DNA of 64,000 bases from positions 186,001-250,000 of the forward strand of contig JABTUV010000006.1 in NCBI GenBank assembly GCA_015075175.1, in the 5' to 3' direction. Positions within the stretch are counted from its first letter, which is position 1; each line of letters opens with the position of its first letter. Under the pieces are notes generated by a model, which was not told the DNA's origin, ran no database searches, and saw only the letters and a list, made by a program, of their open reading frames with translations. Source of the stretch: a bacterium. GTDB taxonomy: Bacteria; Hinthialibacterota; Hinthialibacteria; H5-UNCL2. A program made the translations under genes and the position numbers. Of the stretch, positions 57,917-64,000 are shown in pieces.

Positions 57917-59985
57917 TCACTGCCCTATTCGCCGCAACCGTATCAACGATTGCGGAGATTGTTCGCCCAGTAGCTGGCTGGTGAGGAAATCGCGCGCGTA
58001 ACCCGCCAGCGCCTTTCCATTTCCGAGAATTGGCGCACCAGGCGCGCCTCGTAAGCCTCGATGCGCTCTTCGTAGCGCGAGATGCTCTTGTTGATGTCGC
58101 GGATGGTCGCCCCGATGGCGTCGGTACGAATCTTGATCGTGCCGGAGGTCGTGCCAGTCGCGCGCGAGAGGCTGGCGGAGAAGTTGGGACCGATGCCCAC
58201 GCTGCCCTGCGACAAGAGGATGCGCACCGCCCAGGATCGGCATTGGCGGCGGAGGCCAGCCAGATGAATCAAAGGTCGGTCGGCGTGCCCGTGGCCGTCA
58301 GCCGCACGCCAATGTCCGCCAGCGAAATGTAGCGCGCCTCCGTGATCGCCCCGCCGACCAACCGGTCGCCGTGGTACGCTGAGCAGCCCCAGGTCGGCGG
58401 CCGTCGAGCCGCCCGACTCCACGACCGAGAGGCTGCCCGTTCCACCCGAGTTGTCGACCAGTTGCAGCCCCGTCCCCTGGTCCGACAAGGACGCCGTCAC
58501 TTTCAGGTTGGAGGCGCGGTTGATGGCGTTGACCACGTCCGCCAAGGTGTTGGCCGAAGTGAGGTCGATGGTGGCGCTGGTCCCCGCGCGGTTGGTGATG
58601 ACGATGCTGCCGCGGTCCACGCCGGCGCCGTTGTTCAGGCTGGCCAGGCTGGCGCCGATGGCCGCATTGACGCGCCGGCCCACCTGCCGGAACAGCTCCG
58701 CCTCGATGCCCTGCGCCGTGAAATCGCCCAGAAAAATGCCCGCCTCGCGCGTGTCCGTATTGTAACCTGAGTTGCTGTTGATGAACTCGCGCACGGCGTT
58801 GAAGGCCGAGACGAACGACTGGATGGCGTCCGTGGCCACGCCGGTGTCCTCGGTGACGGTGACGAGCACGGTCTGGTTGGACTTCGAGTCGTCGGCCAGC
58901 GCCAGCGTGACGCCGGTAATCAGGTCCGAGATGACGTTGCTGGAGCGCTCGATCTGGATGTTGTTGAGGCGGATGACAGCGTTCCGGCCGGCCTGGTCCT
59001 CCTGGACGAGGCCCGGGGTGAGCACGCCCAGCGTCTCCAGCACGTTGCCGTCATCCACGAAGCCGGGCGAACCGACGACGCCGGTGATCTCCAGCTTGAA
59101 GGCGCCGCTCGTGCCGGTCACGGCCGCGCTGATCTGGCTGGGGGTGTCCGGCCCGCCCGCATTAAAGGCGGCGACCGCGTCGTTGATGGCCGCCGCGATG
59201 TCCGACAGCGACTGGGTCGAGAGGTCCAGCGCCACGCTGATGACGTTGCCGTTGCCCTCGTCGATCTGGATGGTTCCCCCGCCCGCCGTGGTCAGATTCA
59301 GGAGGCCGGCGATCGCCGCCGTGTCCGAGCTCCACGTCTGGCTGGCGGCGCCGTTGGCGATGGGATTGCGGATGCTGGTGGCGCCGTCGGTCAAGAGCAG
59401 CCCGGCGAGGATGTCGCTGCCGCCCACGTTGCGCAAGTCCACCGAGCCTTCGCCCGTGGTATTGGAGGCGATGATAAGGCGATAGTCGCCCTCGGCGACC
59501 CGGATGGCGGAGGCGGTCACGCCGGCGAAGACCGAGTTGATCTGGCGCGCCACGTCCACGATGGAATCAGTAGTCTTGACGTTGATTCGCCGCCCGTTGA
59601 TGAGGAACTCGCCGGAAAGGCCCAAGGCGGCGTTCTGGTCGGCGAAGCTGCCCGAGGAGAACTGCTGCGCCCGCGCCAACTGCTCGACCCTCACGCTGTA
59701 AGCGCCCGCCAAGGCCGAACTGGAGACGGTCGCCGACAGGATGGACGTGTCCGAGACGCTGATGCGGCGCCCGCTGGTGGTCGCGCTCTGTCCCAGTCGC
59801 CCCGCCGCGACTTGCAGCGACAAGAGTCGCGCCGAGAGATTCTGGAAAGCGGTCAGGCGGGTGTTCTGAAGGCTGCGGCGGTCCTCCAGGCGCGTGATCG
59901 GCGCCCGCTCGGCTTCGACCAAAGCGTCGATGATGGAATTGACATCCAACCCCGAGATCAACCCGCTGATGCCCAGATCGACCAT
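57917..59985 (-). CDS. fliD: Flagellar filament capping protein FliD, frame breaks near the C-terminus
   Basis: ATG 59985 (MVDLGISGLISGLDVNSIID), the FliD N-terminal domain with EAERAPITRLEDRR. The long central region contains ITNRAGTSATIDLTSANTLA; frame changes near 58370 and 58265 interrupt it, then the C-terminal helical domain appears (DINKSISRYEERIEAYEARL, RQFSEME). A last change near 58020 gives ALAGYARDFLTSQLL and a stop at 57917. About 690 residues, longer than the enteric protein. FliD caps the filament and guides flagellin assembly. Confidence 0.93.
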
Positions 59986-60015
59986 GGCTGCTCCGCCTGA
60001 AGTTCAGTATATCCG

Positions 60016-60402
60016 TTACGCCAGTTCGTCGAACAAGAGCCCGATCGTCTCTTCAAAACGCTGGGCCAACTTGATCCACTGTTCGGGGGGAATGGTCTTG
60101 ACCACTTCCTGAGTTTCGCCGTCCAGAATACGCACCACGACCGCGTGCGTCTTAGGCTCGATCTGATAGTCCATACGCCGGTTCAGGTAGGCGGCGACAC
60201 GGTCCACCAAGGCTTGAATCAACTCCATGTGCTCGGAGGTAAAGGCGGCGGGCTGGGACCGCGATTGTTCCACAACCTGTTCGACATGTTGAACTTCCGC
60301 ACTGCGTTGGGGGCGCTCAAGAATGGCGGCTCCCGCCTGCGATGGCGGTTCCCGGTAAGTGTACGCCGGTGATCCAATCTCGCCTATCCGGTCGGTTGAC
60401 AT
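60016..60402 (-). CDS. flaG: FlaG family flagellar protein
   Basis: 128 residues. The disordered N-terminus is followed by the FlaG domain: LNRRMDYQIEPKTHAVVVRI, GETQEVVKTIPPEQWIKLAQ. FlaG affects filament length and commonly precedes fliD, as here (30 bp gap). A FliA-type promoter lies about 40 bp upstream. No other flagellar genes are in the window. Confidence 0.9.
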   Translation of the reverse strand: MSTDRIGEIGSPAYTYREPPSQAGAAILERPQRSAEVQHVEQVVEQSRSQPAAFTSEHMELIQALVDRVAAYLNRRMDYQIEPKTHAVVVRILDGETQEVVKTIPPEQWIKLAQRFEETIGLLFDELA

Positions 60403-60439
60403 GGGATGGTCACTCTCCCTTTCCCGGAAATCTACTCAT

Positions 60440-60466
60440 TTATCGGCCGATTGAGGACCGGATTGA
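60440..60466 (-). promoter_or_regulatory. FliA (sigma28)-type promoter of flaG-fliD-fliS
   Basis: On the minus strand TCAATCCG, an 11-bp spacer, then GCCGATAA (60440-60447), a perfect match to the sigma28 -10 element with consensus spacing. This fits late (class III) expression of cap and chaperone genes. Confidence 0.85.
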
Positions 60467-60542
60467 GGGAAAAACCGGCAATCTTTGCGACATCGCCATC
60501 CCTCGTGGAAGATGAAAAGTTTCGTTACACGGAGCCGCCGGG

Positions 60543-60586
60543 GAGAATAGGACCTATGGGACTCATGGGACCGAGGGGACGGTGAG
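60543..60586. repeat. Repeat family I copy 4
   Basis: ACCTATGGGACTCATGGGACC with flanking GGAC, in the 60467-61035 gap. The rest of that gap is less GC-rich, has a small inverted repeat (GTAAGGTAAACCTTAC near 60711) and no gene I can support. Confidence 0.55.
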
Positions 60587-61035
60587 GCCGGGGCCATAGC
60601 GCCACTGAAGACTGTCGTTGAGTTCAGCACGCTTAACCACCTTCCCCGCGCTACTCGCCGGGCCGCAACGCTTGACCTGCATTTCCTGCCGCGAATATGT
60701 TATGCGTAAGGTAAACCTTACCAAACTCGTATCTACAATCAGGGAAGCAATCTCGGTCCCGGTGGAAAATAAGAGTGGATCCGGGAAAAAAAATCAGCCA
60801 AGCCGGCGAATCGGGAATTGCGACGAATTTTTTCGTAACCCAGGAAAACGCGGATTGCGGAAGCGAACTGAAACGGGCTTGACGCGTAGCGGAGGAGCAG
60901 GACTGGAACCCGATCGCAGTGGGTTTGGTTCTGAGTCAACCTCATAGTTTCCCATGAGAATAGCGGCCGGCCACGCGCGGCGTGGCGCAGGTCCTGGATT
61001 TCACTGAAGATGCGGAGCTGACGGGAGTCGATCCG

Positions 61036-62339
61036 ATGCTGTCGTTGTGCATGATCGTGCGGGATGAGGAGCGCAACCTGTATCGCTACCTGCCGGGCCT
61101 CTTGGGCGTGGCGGATGAGATCGTGGTCGTGGATACAGGTTCGCGGGACGGCAGCCGGCTGGCCGCCGCGGAAATGGGCGCGCGCGTCATCGAAATGACC
61201 TGGCGCGACGACTTTTCGGAGGCCCGCAACCTCGGCCTGGCGCACGCCACCCAGCCGTGGATTCTGATCCTGGACGCGGACGAGACGCTGTCGGAGAGCC
61301 ATTTCCCCTTGCTGCGCCTGTTGGTAAGCGGCGAACCGCGCCACGCCTACCGATTCGTCACCCGGCATTACGTGACAACGTCCGAGCACGTGCTGCGCTG
61401 GAACCCCTGCCACCGACAGTCGCCGGACGAGAACAGCGCGGCCGGCTGGTATCCCGGCCTCCAGACGAGGCTTTTTCCCAACCGGCCCGAGGTGCGCTTC
61501 CGCTACAACGTATGCGAGCGAATCGAACCCGGCCTGCGAGAGGCCGGAATCCCGATCCATGCGGCGGGGGCTGTGGGTCCACAACTACGGCGCGCTGGCG
61601 CCGGCGGCGCAGCGGGCGCGGCGCAACGTCTATTTTGAGACGCTTCTGCGGCGCAAAGTGGAAGCGTACCCCGACCACGTCGATGGACTGTGGGAGTACG
61701 CCCGCCAACTGGCCGCCAACGGACGCTTCCCGGAAGCGGTCGATTATTACCGGGGAGTCTTGCAGCGCGATCCCTATCACATCGATGCCATGGAGGAGTT
61801 CAGTTACCTTATGTATCGGCTGGGAGAATACAGCGAGGCGCTGGAGACGGCGGAGGCGGCCATCGATGAGCGCCGCTACTCCAACGTGTCGTGGTGCGTG
61901 GCCGCGCTGTGTCTCTTGCGGATGGGGCGGGTCGAGGACGCCCTGGTAGCCGCGCGGCGGGCGGTGCAAACCGGACCGCGCTCGCCCATGTCGCATCACG
62001 CGATGGGCGCCTGCCTTTTGGCCGCGGGCGCGCGCGAGCGGGCGCGCGGCCTTCCTGCGGGTCCTGGACCTGGATGCGCGCCACCATCCCGCCCTCTTGC
62101 AGCTGGGGCAGCTGGCCATCGAGGAGGAACGCAGCGAAGAGGCGTTACGGCTCTTGTCGCGGGCGGTCGAGGCGCGACCAGCCTGCGCGGAAACCCACAC
62201 CCTCCTGGGCGCCGCCTACCTGGCCCGCGACCGGCGCCGCAAGGCCCGCCACCACCTCGCCCGCGCCCTTGCGCTGGACCCCGACCATCCCGCCGCGCGG
62301 CAGTACTGGCGGCAATTGGTCGAGACCGCCAGGCCCTGA
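61036..62339 (+). CDS. Glycosyltransferase family 2 with C-terminal TPR repeats, frame-interrupted
   Basis: ATG 61036 (MLSLCMIVRDEERNLYRYLP), with GGGAG nine bases upstream. GT-A motifs: VVDTGSRDGSRLAA, FSEARNLGLAHATQPWILIL and DADETL. Frame changes near 61560 and 62045 join TPR-like repeats (GLWEYARQLAANGRFPEAVD, YLMYRLGEYSEALETAEAAI, HTLLGAAYLARDRRRKARHH). About 434 residues. The SunS/SPBc-like GT2-TPR layout suggests glycan transfer to protein or surface polymer. Proximity to flagellar genes raises flagellin glycosylation as a possibility only. Confidence 0.85.
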
Positions 62340-62351
62340 CCGCCGCGCGGA

Positions 62352-62948
62352 CTACTTGCCCTGCAGCAACTCCACCGCCGCGTCGTGCGCCGCAACCAGC
62401 TCCAGCACCTCTCCGATCTCCTCCCCTTCCCCCACGTCTCCCAGCTTGGAGATGTCGCGGACTCCAGCCTGTTTGGGAGAAACCCGCAGTGATCCGTGCC
62501 CGTAAAAAAGCGAGACGTGCACCCCGACGTTTTCATGGAAGCCGGTCCGGTAGTGCGCGCGCACCAGTTGTCGGAACGTGAGGGTGCGGTCGGTGCAAAT
62601 GAAGTGAAAGCCCCGGTCGGTTCGGTAGAGATGCCAGCGTCCTCCCGCCGCCGTGCACCATTCACGCACCATCTGCTCGGAGACGCCGTCCCAGTCCAGC
62701 ATGAGGGCGTGGCGGCCGGAGGGGAGCCGCGAGTTGATGGCGATGCGCTTGCCGGCGGCCAGGTGGGGGATGGCCTGTTGCAGGGAGATGCACTGGCGGA
62801 TATACACCGACTTGCCGCCGTACACGTCGAAGCGGATGGCCTCGATGGGGGGGCGGGCGATGCGGCAGTACAGCCTCCGTAGCAGCTGGTCAAACCGCGA
62901 CTTGACGCGAAAAAGCCCGAACCGCCACAGCCAGGGAAGGAGCGGCAT
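62352..62948 (-). CDS. Protein of unknown function
   Basis: About 198 residues from ATG 62948 (MPLLPWLWRFGLFRVKSRFD), intact frame, with GC-rich codon use like the neighbours. No signal peptide or clear membrane helix after the hydrophobic start. Notable segments are PPIEAIRFDVYGGKSVYIRQ, SGRHALMLDWDGV and YRTDRGFHFICTD, with many aromatic residues. I do not recognise a family. The stop is 12 bp from the convergent GT2-TPR gene. Confidence 0.6.
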   Translation of the reverse strand: MPLLPWLWRFGLFRVKSRFDQLLRRLYCRIARPPIEAIRFDVYGGKSVYIRQCISLQQAIPHLAAGKRIAINSRLPSGRHALMLDWDGVSEQMVREWCTAAGGRWHLYRTDRGFHFICTDRTLTFRQLVRAHYRTGFHENVGVHVSLFYGHGSLRVSPKQAGVRDISKLGDVGEGEEIGEVLELVAAHDAAVELLQGK

Positions 62949-63110
62949 GTCGTGATGGGTGGGATAGGGATCGCTGGTGGGATGCCACATTTTGTATGGG
63001 ATACTTACGGCGGCCGATCACGGAGTCAAGAGCCGCGACGGTTGGCCTGGGGCGGTCAAGGGGGGAGCGGATGGCCGCGCCGGGTCGGTTCGCAGCAGCC
63101 AAGGCCGGGC

Positions 63111-63240
63111 TTCGACACGCGGCCCGAAGCAAGTTCTTCTGCGTGATTGAAACATCTCGTCGGGCCGCTGCTCAGCCCTGTCGGTTGAGGCTAGTGAAGC
63201 TGCTCCAACCTGTCGGTTTGATTATCTGCAGAGCCGGCGA
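63111..63240. repeat. Repeat families J and N, second copies
   Basis: 63111-63170: CTTCGACACGCGGCCCGAAG with an inverted TCGGGCCGCTGCTCAG, like 14973-15050. 63170-63240: CCTGTCGGTTTGATTATCTGCAG, the reverse of the 6427-6530 units. No gene is apparent in 62949-63340. Confidence 0.6.
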
Positions 63241-63340
63241 CCGGCCGCACTGGAATCGCACTTGAATCCTCCCCTGGGGCGACCTATACTGAATGCGCAA
63301 GGCCGGAACCGCGACCGGCGGAGTGGAGCGTGCACGTGAC

Positions 63341-64000
63341 ATGAGCCGATGGGGAGTTCTGAAGCAGTTGGTCCGCCATCGCCCGCGGGGCTGGCGCGAC
63401 TACCTGCTCAACTACGTGTCGGAAAAGCAGAAAGCCGGCCGCGCCTACGGCCGGCCCGTGCACATCCTGGTCGAGCCTACCAACTACTGCAACCTCGGGT
63501 GCGAAGTGTGCGAGACCGGCGCCGGCGACCTGGGACGCGCCCAGGGCTTCATGACGCTTGAGAACTTCAACCGCATCCTGGACAAGATTCCCTCGCTGAA
63601 CAGCATGCTCTTTTACTTCATGGGCGAGCCGTTCCTGAACCGCGCGGCCTACGACATGATCGCCGCCGCGCGCGCCCGCGGCATCTGGGTCGAAACCTGC
63701 ACCAACGGCGATCTCGTGGATCCCGAGCGGTTGGTCGCCTGCGATCTCAACCTGGTCAGTTTCCAGATCGGCGGCCTCGTGCAGGAGACGCACAAGGTCT
63801 ATCGCGTGAACAGCCTTCTGCCGCGGGTCATCGAAAGAATGAAAGCGGTGCGACGGCTGCGCGACGAGCGCGGGCTGGTCCATCCCGAAATCAACCTGGG
63901 GTTCATCGTCATGCGCCACAACGAGCACGAAGTCCCGGACGTGCCGGCGTTCGCGCGCGAGGTGGGCGCGGACCGCTTCGAGATCGTCAAGCCCTGCGTG
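63341..64000 (+). CDS. Radical SAM protein, truncated by the window edge
   Basis: 220 codons open to the end of the window from ATG 63341 (MSRWGVLKQLVRHRPRGWRD). The radical SAM cluster motif CxxxCxxC is CNLGCEVC, preceded by HILVEPTNYC. FYFMGEPFLN and ETCTNGDLVDPERL are the glycine-rich SAM-binding parts of the barrel; LGFIVMRHNEHEV follows. The pattern is like radical SAM/SPASM proteins, but the C-terminal auxiliary-cluster region lies outside the window, so the reaction cannot be assigned. Confidence 0.88.
   Translation, partial: MSRWGVLKQLVRHRPRGWRDYLLNYVSEKQKAGRAYGRPVHILVEPTNYCNLGCEVCETGAGDLGRAQGFMTLENFNRILDKIPSLNSMLFYFMGEPFLNRAAYDMIAAARARGIWVETCTNGDLVDPERLVACDLNLVSFQIGGLVQETHKVYRVNSLLPRVIERMKAVRRLRDERGLVHPEINLGFIVMRHNEHEVPDVPAFAREVGADRFEIVKPCV

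Noticed and set aside
60618-60947. 109-codon frame between flaG and the GT2 gene
   Set aside because: Biased, repetitive Arg/Gly/Ser composition in its second half, no ribosome-binding site and no recognised domain.

Overview
The window is high-GC bacterial DNA, densely packed with chromosomal housekeeping genes. It looks like a flagellated, rod-shaped, Gram-negative-type heterotroph. The evidence is an mreC/mreD/mrdA/rodA elongasome set, an O-antigen-ligase-like polymerase, FliD/FliS/FlaG, a type II fatty acid synthesis cluster, a 2-oxoacid:ferredoxin oxidoreductase, a multihaem cytochrome and large secreted FG-GAP/ASPIC proteins with Thr-Pro linkers. That mix suggests an uncultivated lineage (for example a Sumerlaeota- or Hydrogenedentes-like candidate phylum), but the sequence alone does not settle taxonomy. 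Many essential genes (rpsB, frr, acpP, fabG, fabD, plsX, rnc, mreD, rodA, korA, korB) need one or more frame changes to read through. These are best explained as sequencing or assembly indels, so I annotate them as interrupted CDS rather than pseudogenes.

Layout. 1-6.3 kb: giant secreted repeat protein (minus strand, runs off the left edge). 6.8-11.5 kb: signalling locus with a GAF-PP2C phosphatase, an RsbW-like kinase, an ECF sigma factor, a membrane anti-sigma-like protein and an HtrA-like protein lacking catalytic Ser and Asp. 11.5-17.1 kb: two aminotransferases, SRAP/HMCES, TatD, MnmA. 17.9-20.7 kb: cytochrome c, glycosyltransferase, DNA methyltransferase. 20.9-29.6 kb: mreC-mreD-mrdA-rodA and an O-antigen-ligase/TPR protein. 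29.7-34.8 kb: purD-purE, a secreted SGNH hydrolase, MarC, aldehyde dehydrogenase. 34.9-38.8 kb: fabI and korAB. 39.2-51.7 kb: a long minus-strand array (aroF, cysteine desulfurase, rsmD, coaD, pta, rpmF, plsX, fabH, fabD, fabG, acpP, fabF, rnc, a methyltransferase, a rhodanese). 51.7-52.5 kb: a RAYT transposase between paired REP palindromes. 52.5-55.8 kb: rpsB-tsf-pyrH-frr with a promoter, a structured leader and a terminator. 55.9-64 kb: HprK-like P-loop protein, fliS-fliD-flaG behind a FliA-type promoter, a GT2-TPR protein, an unknown protein, and a radical SAM protein cut by the right edge.

The most striking feature is the density of short interspersed repeats: at least a dozen families in 64 kb, many of them imperfect palindromes. 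One family (core GGGTCAGCGCCTAATTTT) flanks the resident RAYT gene on both sides, forming a complete REPtron, and recurs at two other loci. The repeats also reach into coding sequence. Three genes end in the same Glu-Asn-stop encoded by this repeat. An 18-bp tandem repeat is inserted in frame inside mreC. A repeat lies inside a DegT-type aminotransferase gene, whose apparent start codon is supplied by another repeat. Other repeats form the C-terminal tails or stops of RsmD, RodA and KorA. This resembles, without homology being claimed, the in-frame palindromic elements of Rickettsia.
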